22,261 bases of DNA from the NCBI GenBank assembly GCA_029776125.1, contig JARVJS010000048.1, positions 1 through 22,261 on the forward strand. Reading direction: 5' to 3'. Shown piece by piece: positions 1 to 7,060 of the stretch. Positions within the stretch are counted from its first letter, which is position 1, and each line of letters starts with the position of its first letter. This stretch comes from Nitrososphaeria archaeon (GTDB lineage Archaea > Thermoproteota > Nitrososphaeria > JACIWG01). The position numbers and the translations under genes are program-made. A model generated the notes under the pieces. The model did not search any database, was not told where the DNA came from, and was given only the letters and a program-made list of their open reading frames with translations.

Positions 1-618
1 AGTAGTGGACGAATCATATCTTTTTTTCCAATAGAATCGTATATAACTAATTTTTTAAAGAATGCCTTGTATTATGAAAGAGTATTAAGGCCACATGTTC
101 TTAAACCAATTGGGAGGTATTTTGAAAATAGTTATTTTATCTTAAACTGGTTCAATAATGAAGTAAAAATTTTTCTTAAAAGTAGATTTGAGTCACCAAA
201 GTCAGTTTGGATTATGAATAGAAGAACTGACTACTACTATATTCTTGAAGATGAATTAATTGTTTTAATTAAGTTATGTAAAATCCTTAAGCCAGAAAAA
301 ATTAAATGTCTATTCAATTTCCCGATTGAAACAGACTCTATTCCAATCACAAAACCTGGCTCAAAACTCATGTTTAAGGCTGAAACGGTGTCCAACAATT
401 TTCTCAGTCTACTAGAAGGACTTTTATCAAATTATAAGTTTCCTATAAACTTAAAAAAGAAGAAATCTTTTATTATTATGGAAGACTCAAGCATAATTTT
501 TAGAAATTTGAATTCAAAATTGGATTATGAAGGACTACTTTCTTTATTTAATGAACTAAAAAATCATTGCTTCGACTCATTCCACATTTTTAACTCTTTT
601 CATGAAATAAAAATTTAA
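1..618 (+). CDS. hypothetical protein, 5' end outside window
   Basis: The reading frame is open from the first base of the window to a TAA at 616-618, giving at least 205 residues, so the true start most likely lies upstream. A TTG at 67 is a possible internal start, but the frame before it has no stop and no clear Shine-Dalgarno sequence precedes it. The visible protein is rich in Lys, Phe, Ile, Leu and Asn, has no convincing transmembrane segment and no motif I recognise. The DNA is more AT-rich than the ribosomal genes downstream, which could mean a poorly conserved or acquired gene. I cannot assign a function. That the frame is coding is inferred from its uninterrupted length in AT-rich DNA. 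Confidence 0.6.
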   Translation, partial: SSGRIISFFPIESYITNFLKNALYYERVLRPHVLKPIGRYFENSYFILNWFNNEVKIFLKSRFESPKSVWIMNRRTDYYYILEDELIVLIKLCKILKPEKIKCLFNFPIETDSIPITKPGSKLMFKAETVSNNFLSLLEGLLSNYKFPINLKKKKSFIIMEDSSIIFRNLNSKLDYEGLLSLFNELKNHCFDSFHIFNSFHEIKI

Positions 619-652
619 ATTCTTACTAAAAATTGGTATAATTGGGAAGAAG

Positions 653-769
653 ATGGCGGATATAACTAGCTTAAATGCCATGCTTCTTTCATCAATAACT
701 TCCGCTATAATAATCTTAGCTTTTGCTATAATACTACTGGCAGTAATTGAGTTAAAGCTTTCCTCATAA
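653..769 (+). CDS. small single-span membrane protein (38 aa)
   Basis: An ATG at 653 opens a 38-residue frame ending in TAA at 767-769. The protein has a short polar N-terminus (MADITSLNAM), then an almost continuous hydrophobic stretch from about residue 11 to 32 made of Leu, Ile, Ala, Ser and Val, and a short tail ending in KLSS, typical of a single-pass membrane micropeptide. A purine-rich stretch (GGGAAGAAG) lies just before the ATG but is not the GGTGA motif seen before most genes here. It sits between an unrecognised gene and tRNA-Glu. I recognise no family. The hydrophobic pattern could arise by chance in AT-rich DNA, so the call is tentative. Confidence 0.4.
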   Translation: MADITSLNAMLLSSITSAIIILAFAIILLAVIELKLSS

Positions 770-805
770 TTTTTATACTATCTTCTTATAAAATTGACAA
801 AAACA

Positions 806-813
806 TTAATAAA
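806..813 (+). promoter_or_regulatory. TATA-like element for tRNA-Glu
   Basis: TTAATAAA lies about 26-33 nt upstream of the first base of the mature tRNA, the spacing expected of an archaeal TATA box with initiation at or just before the tRNA 5' end. Assigned by position and composition only. Confidence 0.4.
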
Positions 814-838
814 CTCGCTAAAAATCCACTGTAAATGC

Positions 839-914
839 GCTCCGGTGGTGTAGTCCGGTCAAGCATGTCGGCCTTTCGAGCCGTAGATCCCGGGTTCAAA
901 TCCCGGCCGGAGCA
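839..914 (+). tRNA. tRNA-Glu (anticodon UUC)
   Basis: The sequence folds into a complete cloverleaf. The acceptor stem is 839-845 with 907-913 and the discriminator is A914. The D stem is 848-851 with 863-866, and the D loop contains GG at 857-858. The anticodon loop is 873-879 with TTC at 875-877, reading GAA/GAG glutamate codons. The T stem is 890-894 with 902-906 around the loop TTCAAAT. No intron is seen and CCA is not encoded, since C915 begins a T run. The outermost anticodon-stem pair (T868 with T884, positions 27-43) is a mismatch; the other pairs are sound. Overall the sequence matches the archaeal tRNA-Glu pattern I know. Confidence 0.96.
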
Positions 915-923
915 CTTTTTATT
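915..923 (+). terminator. T-run terminator after tRNA-Glu
   Basis: A run of five T residues (916-920) directly follows the discriminator base. Oligo-T stretches are the usual archaeal intrinsic termination signal. Confidence 0.45.
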
Positions 924-927
924 AATT

Positions 928-940
928 AAAACTTTATGTA
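928..940 (+). promoter_or_regulatory. possible TATA-like promoter of the aminotransferase gene
   Basis: The stretch AAAACTTTATGTA lies about 30-40 nt before the ATG at 971. A transcript starting some 25 nt downstream would have a very short leader, which fits the absence of a Shine-Dalgarno sequence before this gene. Weak evidence, by position only. Confidence 0.3.
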
Positions 941-970
941 GACTAAAAATTAAACCTTAGTTGAAGTTAT

Positions 971-2257
971 ATGCCTGTGTCTAATAAAGAATTGTATGAA
1001 AGGGCTATTAAAGTTATTCCTGCTGGTGTAACTAGGCCTTTTAGATTTTTTGAGCCTTACCCATTTTACGCAAGGAAGGCTTACGGCTGTAGGCTTGTTG
1101 ACGTAGAAGGTAGAGAGTATGTTGACTATTGGGTGGGTCACGGTGCACTGGTTTTAGGTCATATGCCAAAATGTGTTGTTGATGCCGTAAAAGAGCAACT
1201 TGACCTAGGTTTCCATTTTGGAGTATGTAATGAATGGGAGGTTAAGCTTGCTGAAGAAGTTTGCAAGCTTGTCCCGAGTGTTGAAATGATAAGATTTAAT
1301 AATAGCGGTACAGAAGCGAACATGCATGCTATAAGACTTGCGAGAGCTTTCACTAAAAGGATGAAGATTGGAAAGTTTGCAGGACATTTTCATGGTGTTC
1401 TGGATCCACTTTATGTTGCGGTAAACTGGCCATGGGATGAACCAGAAACTGCAGGGATGGATCCATTGGCAACAAAAAATACTGTACTCTTACCATTCAA
1501 TGACCTTGATGCGGTAGAAAAGATTCTTAAAAGTGAGGAACTTGCATGTATTTTCTTTGAACCTGTACAGGGTTCAACATGTGTAGCAGCTGAAAAAGAA
1601 TTTGCTAAAGGTTTAAGAGAAATTTGTGATAAGACAGGAACACTACTCGTCGCCGATGAAGTGATAACAGGATTTAGGCTTGCACCGGGTGGTGGTCAGG
1701 AAGTTCTGAATATTAAACCAGATCTAACAACATTTGGAAAGGCAGTAGGTGGTGGAGAATTTCCAGTAGGTGCCCTAGGTGGTAAAACTGAAATTATGGA
1801 GCTTATGGATCATATAAAGTATCCAAAAAGGTCTGAAAATGTTGTTCAAGGGGGAACATATAGTGGTAACCCACTAGTAATGAGAGCTGGCTATGAAGCT
1901 ATGAAAGAATACAAAAAGGGTATAATCTACGATCATATCAATAAATTGGGTGAAAGATTAAAAAAAGGTTTACAGGAAATTTTAGAAAAAAATGATATTA
2001 AAGGATATGTAACTGGTTTGGGTTCAATGGTTAAATTGCACTTTCTAAAGGAGCAAGTTAAACAATACAATCTACAAACACTACTTTCTAAATCTAATAA
2101 GGAAATTGAGAAAAAATATTTCTATCATTTAATATCGAACAATATATTAGCAATGGCACCAGGTAAAGTACACTTTTTCATATCATATCCTCATACATTT
2201 GAGGATATAGATAATCTAATAACCGTGACAGAAAATTTCATCAAAACAATAAAATAA
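971..2257 (+). CDS. class III aminotransferase, glutamate-1-semialdehyde aminomutase-like
   Basis: This is a PLP-dependent class III aminotransferase of 428 residues, the usual length of glutamate-1-semialdehyde 2,1-aminomutase (HemL). Visible family marks are NNSGTEANMHAIRLAR for cofactor phosphate binding, DEVITGFR with Asp229 facing the pyridine nitrogen, and TFGKAVGGG with Lys257 as the Schiff-base lysine. The 28-residue spacing of Asp and Lys is as in HemL. The C-terminal FFISYPHTFEDID region also resembles HemL. However, the segment after the conserved HFHG differs from textbook HemL, so it may act on another amino or keto acid. No other haem gene is visible. There is no clear Shine-Dalgarno sequence, so the transcript may be nearly leaderless. 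tRNA-Glu, the start of the C5 route to aminolevulinate, lies 56 nt upstream. Family assignment is firm; the exact substrate is not. Confidence 0.85.
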   Translation: MPVSNKELYERAIKVIPAGVTRPFRFFEPYPFYARKAYGCRLVDVEGREYVDYWVGHGALVLGHMPKCVVDAVKEQLDLGFHFGVCNEWEVKLAEEVCKLVPSVEMIRFNNSGTEANMHAIRLARAFTKRMKIGKFAGHFHGVLDPLYVAVNWPWDEPETAGMDPLATKNTVLLPFNDLDAVEKILKSEELACIFFEPVQGSTCVAAEKEFAKGLREICDKTGTLLVADEVITGFRLAPGGGQEVLNIKPDLTTFGKAVGGGEFPVGALGGKTEIMELMDHIKYPKRSENVVQGGTYSGNPLVMRAGYEAMKEYKKGIIYDHINKLGERLKKGLQEILEKNDIKGYVTGLGSMVKLHFLKEQVKQYNLQTLLSKSNKEIEKKYFYHLISNNILAMAPGKVHFFISYPHTFEDIDNLITVTENFIKTIK

Positions 2258-2271
2258 TACAGCTCTACTTT

Positions 2272-2637
2272 TTATTCCTCCATCGACTTCTTTAATTTCT
2301 CTTGGAATGAAATAAATTTTCCGTTTTCGTAAAAGGTTATCTTAGTCTCTATAGGCACATTTAATCCCAATGTTCTAAGGAGACTAAGCAGTTGTCCTCC
2401 CGTTATGATTGAAATTTCACCACTTTTGATTACTTCAGCCAATTTTTCTTCTATAATCTTCATTTCCTTCGGATAAAGTTCTTCTGCCTTTATCAAAACT
2501 TCATCCCCTCTATCTACAAGATGTTCTAAAACAATTTCTCTCGGCGTTTTTTCTTTGCTTTTCGTCTGTATCCTTTTAGCTAGTTCAGCCATCTTCTTTG
2601 CCTTAAGTAATCGAAGTTCGATATCATCTTCGCTCAT
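2272..2637 (-). CDS. PDCD5/TFAR19-family DNA-binding protein
   Basis: A 121-residue, highly charged, helix-rich protein. The N-terminal third is basic and probably helical (LRLLKAKKMAELAKR). The middle (TPREIVLEHLVDRGDEVL) and the following LAEVIKSGEISIITGGQLL fit the three-helix core of archaeal PDCD5 homologues as I recall them, and the end carries the KITFYENGKFISFQEKLK tail I associate with thaumarchaeal members. Archaeal proteins of this family bind double-stranded DNA; their cellular role is poorly known. The ATG at 2637 is preceded on the minus strand by GGTGA with a 6-nt spacer. It converges with the aminotransferase gene (14 nt between stops) and diverges from the SPOUT methyltransferase. 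The assignment rests on remembered family pattern, not on an alignment. Confidence 0.72.
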   Translation of the reverse strand: MSEDDIELRLLKAKKMAELAKRIQTKSKEKTPREIVLEHLVDRGDEVLIKAEELYPKEMKIIEEKLAEVIKSGEISIITGGQLLSLLRTLGLNVPIETKITFYENGKFISFQEKLKKSMEE

Positions 2638-2704
2638 ACGCCATCACCATTTATGCCTATTATCTAAAATATTTATCTATTGGCTGTCATAAAATTAATG
2701 TTTG
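2638..2704. promoter_or_regulatory. divergent promoter region (PDCD5-like / SPOUT methyltransferase)
   Basis: This 67-nt gap must hold both promoters. AAAATATTTATC near 2667-2678 is TATA-like on both strands. On the plus strand it places initiation close to 2700, almost at the methyltransferase ATG, making that mRNA probably leaderless. On the minus strand it leaves room for the GGTGA ribosome-binding site at 2644-2648. Confidence 0.45.
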
Positions 2705-3541
2705 ATGCCCATATCAATATTTCTACCAGATTCATTATTAGCTGAAGATAGAAGTTTAAGAGATAAAACTGTAAAATTGGGTTTTATTGCTAGGTCGTGT
2801 GCGATTTTCAAAGTTGAAAAAATCTACATTTATACTGATGAGGGAGGCATTTATGAAAATGATTCCAAGTTGATAAAATTGATTCTTGAATATATTGAAA
2901 CTCCACAGTATCTTAGAAAAAGGCTTTTTCCTTTATCTGCAAATTTAAAGGAAGTTGGTGTCTTACCGCCATTAAGAACTCCACATCATAAGAGCTGGAT
3001 TCCATTGAATGAACTTAAAGTGGGCGAAATTAGGGAAGGTGTAATATTTAGAAGTGGGGGTTCCTTGTGGGCTGATTTAGGCTTAGATCAGCCAATAAAG
3101 TTTATTGGATCTGCTTATGAAGATGAACGCGTTACTTGTATAATTGACAAATTAGAACCTTATCCAGCATGTCGTAGGGCAAAAGATTGTGAAATAAAAG
3201 AATATTGGGGTTACAGAGTACTTAGAATTGGCCCTATAGGTAAGTTCCTAAAAAGTGGGTTTAATGGCCTAAAGATAATTGCCTCTAGACTTGGTTCCCC
3301 AATAAATAAATGCTTTGAGGAAGTGAAATCAGCTATGAAATCCGTCACAAATATAGCTTTAATATTTGGTTCACCTAGAAGAGGTTTATATGATATATTG
3401 AAAGATGAACATTTAAGACCTGAAGATGTCTCTGATTTTGTGCTCAATTTTGTCCCTGAACAGGGAACTGCTACTATAAGAACAGAAGAAGCGATTTTAA
3501 TCGCTCTTTCGACAGTTAATATTATAAGTTTAGTCTCCTAA
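2705..3541 (+). CDS. SPOUT-family RNA methyltransferase (MTH1/SPOUT1-like)
   Basis: A 278-residue protein matching the archaeal relatives of human SPOUT1/C9orf114 (Pfam Methyltrn_RNA_3, prototype MTH1), S-adenosylmethionine-dependent RNA methyltransferases. The N-terminal SPOUT half holds FLPDSLLAEDRSLRDKT. Then comes an inserted OB-like beta region (about residues 100-165, with IREGVIFRSGGSLWADLGL). The C-terminal half carries the knot region: LIFGSPRRGLYDIL, then NFVPEQGTATIRTEEAILIA, where the knotted loop binds the cofactor. An in-frame TTG at 2702 exists, but ATG 2705 is the simpler start. No Shine-Dalgarno sequence is present, as expected for a leaderless message. In my memory this gene often sits immediately before rpl3 in archaea, as it does here, which suggests a role tied to rRNA or ribosome assembly. 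The RNA target is not shown by the sequence. Confidence 0.85.
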   Translation: MPISIFLPDSLLAEDRSLRDKTVKLGFIARSCAIFKVEKIYIYTDEGGIYENDSKLIKLILEYIETPQYLRKRLFPLSANLKEVGVLPPLRTPHHKSWIPLNELKVGEIREGVIFRSGGSLWADLGLDQPIKFIGSAYEDERVTCIIDKLEPYPACRRAKDCEIKEYWGYRVLRIGPIGKFLKSGFNGLKIIASRLGSPINKCFEEVKSAMKSVTNIALIFGSPRRGLYDILKDEHLRPEDVSDFVLNFVPEQGTATIRTEEAILIALSTVNIISLVS

Positions 3542-3584
3542 CTTATCACAAGAATTTAGTAGTGTAAAACTAAAAAAGTAAAGC

Positions 3585-3625
3585 TTTAAAAATAGTATCG
3601 GTTTTGGTAAGGTACGCAAGTGATC
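3585..3625 (+). promoter_or_regulatory. main ribosomal operon promoter and ribosome-binding site
   Basis: TTTAAAAATA at 3585-3594 is TATA-like and would start transcription near 3615-3620. The resulting leader is only 10-15 nt and contains AAGTGATC (3619-3625 region), partly complementary to the 16S anti-Shine-Dalgarno, just before the TTG start of rpl3. Confidence 0.5.
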
Positions 3626-3629
3626 AAAA

Positions 3630-4652
3630 TTGGGTCATAGGAAAAAGAACGCTCCTAGGCATGGGTCATTAGCCTTTAGACCTAGAGTTAGAGCCGATAG
3701 TATAGTTCCACGTGTTAGATTTTGGGGTGGCCTAGACAGTCCTAGGCCTAGCCTACTCGGCTTTATAGGTTTCAAGGCTGGTATGATGCATACAATCATT
3801 TCTGGAGAGAATCCTCGTTCTCCAACATTTGGGAAGCCTGTTTTCCGAGCCTCAACCGTTTTAGTATGTCCGCCAATTAGAATTTGTGGGATTAGATTGT
3901 ATGGTGAAAATGTAGAAGGTGAATATGCTCTTACTGAAGTATATTCGGATAAATTGCCAAAGTTTTATGAACGGGCTTTACCTAAAGGGTGTTTGGCTAA
4001 AAAATATGATGTTAACGTTCTAGATAACTTTATAGAAAATGTAAAACGTGTTACTGCTATTGTTGGAGCAGAACCTCATGAAGCAAAACTTTCTCAAAAA
4101 AAGCCTATTATTCTAGAAGTGGAAATTGGTGGAGGCAAATCGGTTAAAGATAGAATTGAATACGCAAAATCAATTTTAGGATCAACCATAAGAGTTAAGG
4201 ATGTTTTCAAAGCAGGCGACTTCGTTGACACTATTGGTATAACAAAAGGTAAAGGTTTCCAGGGTCCTGTTAAAAGGTTCGGTATAAAAAGGAAACAGCA
4301 TAAGTCAAGAAAGAGTGTAAGAGCTGTTGGCTGTCTTGGTGCTTGGCATCCAGCTGCTGTAACATATACTGTCCCAAGAGCCGGCCAGATGGGTTTTCAT
4401 CAAAGAACATCTTATAATAAAAGGATTCTAATTTGCTCCTCAACTGGGGAAGGTATGGTTTTTAATCCTGAAGGTGGCTTTAAACACTTTGGTATAGTAA
4501 AAGGTGACTATATTGTACTTGATGGCAGTGTGCAAGGCCCTCCAAAACGTCCCATTGTATTACGCTTTGCGGTAAGAAGTAAGATGGAAAAGCCTATTCC
4601 TCCGAAGGTCATCTATACAAGTGTTTCTTTAATTCCAGCTAAGGGTGAGTGA
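3630..4652 (+). CDS. rpl3: ribosomal protein L3 (uL3)
   Basis: uL3 binds 23S rRNA early in large-subunit assembly, and a long extension reaches towards the peptidyl transferase centre. The protein has 340 residues, the archaeal/eukaryotic length rather than the shorter bacterial one. It starts with the archaeal signature MGHRKKNAPRHGSLAFRPR, has the LLGFIGFKAGMMH core, and shows the loop GCLGAWHPAAVTYTVPRAGQ that carries the W-finger region. The start is TTG at 3630, chosen because the MGHRK beginning is conserved and GTGATC lies just upstream. It opens the long ribosomal cluster and is followed 2 nt later by rpl4. Assignment is unambiguous. Confidence 0.97.
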   Translation: MGHRKKNAPRHGSLAFRPRVRADSIVPRVRFWGGLDSPRPSLLGFIGFKAGMMHTIISGENPRSPTFGKPVFRASTVLVCPPIRICGIRLYGENVEGEYALTEVYSDKLPKFYERALPKGCLAKKYDVNVLDNFIENVKRVTAIVGAEPHEAKLSQKKPIILEVEIGGGKSVKDRIEYAKSILGSTIRVKDVFKAGDFVDTIGITKGKGFQGPVKRFGIKRKQHKSRKSVRAVGCLGAWHPAAVTYTVPRAGQMGFHQRTSYNKRILICSSTGEGMVFNPEGGFKHFGIVKGDYIVLDGSVQGPPKRPIVLRFAVRSKMEKPIPPKVIYTSVSLIPAKGE

Positions 4653-4654
4653 TC

Positions 4655-5452
4655 ATGAGCATAGTCCCAGTATATGGCTTAGATGGTTCAGAAAAATCAA
4701 AAATTAGTCTACCTAAAGTTTTTTCCTTACCCTACAGACCAGACGTAATCCATAGAGTCTATGTTGCAATGTGGACCCATAAGCTACAGCCCAAAGGCCG
4801 TGATCCTATGGCGGGTGAAAGAACCTCTGCACAATCTTGGCAAACAGGTCATGGTGTAGCAAGAGTTCCACGTGTTAAAGGAGAAAGATACAGTAGAGCC
4901 GGAATGGCTGCTGGGGTTGCAGGTGTAGTTAAGGGTCGTGTTGCTCATCCTCCAAAAGTAGAAAAGAGGATTTACAAGAGGTTGAACAAAAAAGAGCGGC
5001 TTCTTGCATTAGCGTCCGCGATAGCTGCTACTTCATTAAGAGATGTTGTTGAAGGAAGAGGTCATCGTGTACAAAATGTTCCATCATTTCCATTTATTGT
5101 ATCATCTGATTTTGAAAATGTTACAAAAGTTAAGGATGTCATAAATGCTTTTAAGCTTTGGGGTGTCGAAGCGGAATTAGAACGTATTAAAGAAGGTGTT
5201 AAAAGAAGAAGTGGAAAGGCTGAACGAAGAGGTAGAACAAAGCGTGTTCCAGTAGGCCCACTCATTGTTACATTCTCCTCAAATAGTAGATTAAAACAAA
5301 TTGCGAAAAATATACCTGGCGTTAATGTAGTTGATGTTAACTCCCTTTCAGTACTCGATCTTGTTCCCGGTGGTCATCCAGTTCGATTTGTTATTTGGCT
5401 AGAAGACGCTATTAAATGCTTAGATGAAAGATTTAAGGGTGTTGTATCATGA
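4655..5452 (+). CDS. rpl4: ribosomal protein L4 (uL4)
   Basis: uL4 is a large-subunit protein whose extended internal loop lines the peptide exit tunnel. The 265-residue product shows the archaeal L4 motif GERTSAQSWQTGHGVARVPR in the tunnel loop region and the C-terminal SVLDLVPGGHPVRFVIW stretch. ATG 4655 was chosen over the in-frame GTG at 4649: GGTGA at 4644-4648 then has a 6-nt spacer, and the GTG would overlap the rpl3 stop and sit almost on the ribosome-binding site. The stop overlaps the rpl23 start (ATGA), implying translational coupling. Confidence 0.96.
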   Translation: MSIVPVYGLDGSEKSKISLPKVFSLPYRPDVIHRVYVAMWTHKLQPKGRDPMAGERTSAQSWQTGHGVARVPRVKGERYSRAGMAAGVAGVVKGRVAHPPKVEKRIYKRLNKKERLLALASAIAATSLRDVVEGRGHRVQNVPSFPFIVSSDFENVTKVKDVINAFKLWGVEAELERIKEGVKRRSGKAERRGRTKRVPVGPLIVTFSSNSRLKQIAKNIPGVNVVDVNSLSVLDLVPGGHPVRFVIWLEDAIKCLDERFKGVVS

Positions 5453-5715
5453 ATCAAATGGAAGCTTTAAAAATTATAAAGTACCCTCATGTGACAGAAA
5501 AGACTTCTATGCTTATTTCTAGAAGTAATACTTTAACATTTATCGTTAACAGTAAAGCTAATAAGAGAAAGATAAAAGAGGCTGTTGAAACTCTCTATAA
5601 TGTTAAAGTTGATAAAGTTAATATACTAATATGCAAGGAAGGGAAAAAAGCTTATGTTCGGCTTTCTAAAGAATATTCAGCAACAGATTTGGCCTCTAAA
5701 ATTGGTATTGTGTGA
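5449..5715 (+). CDS. rpl23: ribosomal protein L23 (uL23)
   Basis: uL23 sits at the rim of the exit tunnel and is the docking site for signal recognition particle and other nascent-chain factors. The 88-residue product has the hallmark IIKYPHVTEKTSMLI beginning and the NKRKIKEAVETLYNVKVDKVN segment of the L23/L25 fold. The ATG at 5449 overlaps the rpl4 stop, with GGGTG at 5437-5441 as ribosome-binding site. A second in-frame ATG at 5458 would remove three residues and is less well placed. Confidence 0.96.
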   Translation: MNQMEALKIIKYPHVTEKTSMLISRSNTLTFIVNSKANKRKIKEAVETLYNVKVDKVNILICKEGKKAYVRLSKEYSATDLASKIGIV

Positions 5716-5726
5716 GTGTGAAAAAT

Positions 5727-6461
5727 ATGGGTAAATCACTTATTCAACAAAGGAGGGGCATGGGGCACATACAGTATTTAGCCCCCAAAAAGGGTAAAAT
5801 CTCTCCTGTATCCTACCCTCCATTAACTGAAGAAAAGATAATAGGCGTCGTTGAAAGAATATTACATGAACGAGGACGAATTGCTCCATTAGCACAGATA
5901 AAGGTTGGGGATACCCACTACTATCTTCCGGCTGTTAGAGGATTAGAAGTTGGTTCAATAATAGAGTTTGGGCCGCAGGCTAGTCAAAGAAACGGAAATG
6001 TGCTTATGTTGAAGGATATAACAGAAGGTTCTGTAATCTGTAATATAGAAAGACGTCCTGGCGATGGCGGTAAACTGGTGCGGTCCGCCGGATCCTCAGC
6101 AATACTGTTCTCACAGACTAATGAAGGAAGTATAATTAAACTTCCAAGTGGAAAAATGGTTCTGATGGATAGAAGGTGCAGAGCAACAATAGGTGTTGTT
6201 GCGGGAGGCGGCTTTGGCGAAAAACCACTTCTTAAAGCTGGTGCTAACTTCCATAAAATGAAAGCTAAAAGAAAACTTTATCCAAGGGTTAGAGGTGTTG
6301 CTATGGCTGTAGTGCATCATCCATTTGGTGGGGGAAGACATCAACATCCAGGAAAGTCTACATCGACTTCAAGGAATGCCCCCCCAGGTAGGAAAGTTGG
6401 ACACATTGCACCAAGAAAAACTGGCAGAAAACGTGTTAGAAAGACTCTTGAGGTGAAGTAA
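5727..6461 (+). CDS. rpl2: ribosomal protein L2 (uL2)
   Basis: uL2 is a core large-subunit protein close to the peptidyl transferase centre and an intersubunit bridge. The 244-residue product has the archaeal opening MGKSLIQQRRG, the OB and SH3-like beta domains (PGDGGKLVRSAGSSA in the middle), and the highly conserved C-terminal HHPFGGGRHQHPGKSTSTSR with the functionally important histidine loop. ATG 5727 is preferred to GTG at 5712 or 5718 because archaeal L2 proteins begin at this MGK and GTGTGAGTGTGA precedes it. The gene follows rpl23 by 11 nt. Confidence 0.96.
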   Translation: MGKSLIQQRRGMGHIQYLAPKKGKISPVSYPPLTEEKIIGVVERILHERGRIAPLAQIKVGDTHYYLPAVRGLEVGSIIEFGPQASQRNGNVLMLKDITEGSVICNIERRPGDGGKLVRSAGSSAILFSQTNEGSIIKLPSGKMVLMDRRCRATIGVVAGGGFGEKPLLKAGANFHKMKAKRKLYPRVRGVAMAVVHHPFGGGRHQHPGKSTSTSRNAPPGRKVGHIAPRKTGRKRVRKTLEVK

Positions 6462-6464
6462 AAT

Positions 6465-6860
6465 ATGGTTAAAGAATTCAAGTATAGAGGTTACACACTG
6501 GAACAGTTACAGACTATGTCATATGAAACATTTATTTCCTTACTGCCTTCCAGAATGCGTCGCTCACTTAATAGGGGTTTAAGTCGAGAAAAGATGAAAC
6601 TATTGGAAGACGTCCGTAAGCTTAAAGATGGTCTAATAAAGGGCCCATTGAGGACGCATGCAAGAGACATGATTATTCTTCCTGTGATGGTAGGCCTAAC
6701 AATACACGTGCACAATGGTAAAGAATTCGTTCCAGTCGAAATAAAGCCAGAAATGATTGGACATTATTTAGGTGAATTCGCTATCACCAATAAAAAAGTT
6801 GTACATGGTACACCAGGTATTGGTGCATCACGTTCTAGCCTTTATGTTCCACTAAAATAA
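6465..6860 (+). CDS. rps19: ribosomal protein S19 (uS19)
   Basis: uS19 is a small-subunit head protein near the decoding A site that contacts uS13. The 131-residue product has the archaeal N-terminal extension (YRGYTLEQLQTM, LLPSRMRRSLNRGL) and the conserved core with RTHARDMIILPVMVGLTIHV, GHYLGEFAIT and HGTPGIGASRSS. GAGGTGA at 6450-6456 precedes the ATG with a suitable spacer. It is the last gene of the first ribosomal block: no coding sequence follows for about 200 nt, whereas in most archaea rpl22 follows directly. Confidence 0.96.
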   Translation: MVKEFKYRGYTLEQLQTMSYETFISLLPSRMRRSLNRGLSREKMKLLEDVRKLKDGLIKGPLRTHARDMIILPVMVGLTIHVHNGKEFVPVEIKPEMIGHYLGEFAITNKKVVHGTPGIGASRSSLYVPLK

Positions 6861-7060
6861 ATAACACTTTATCCCAATTATGTTTCTAGACTCCCCGCAT
6901 AATTAATATCATTTAAAAAAGTAGTTTTACAGCAATCATTTGCTTTCTGCCAGCTCTCTTCCTTATTTCAATAGAATAAAAATTTTTATGCTATCTTGAA
7001 GATTAGTACATTAAAGTATTTATTCTATTAAATTTGGGGTTAATTTACTCGGTGTCATAC
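6861..7060 (+). promoter_or_regulatory. non-coding gap between rps19 and rpl22, probable internal promoter
   Basis: About 200 nt without a credible gene on either strand; only frames of about eight codons are seen in the gap itself. Two TATA-like stretches occur, AATAAAAATTTTTAT near 6975-6989 and TTAAAGTATTTAT near 7011-7023. The second would initiate near 7044, shortly before the rpl22 start at 7061. T-rich patches could terminate the upstream transcript. No convincing hairpin, box C/D motif or riboswitch was found by eye. The gap implies that the large cluster is transcribed as at least two units. Confidence 0.5.

Noticed and set aside
6861..7060. Box C/D small RNA or riboswitch in the rps19-rpl22 gap
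   Set aside because: No RUGAUGA/CUGA pair and no strong hairpin were found by eye on either strand.
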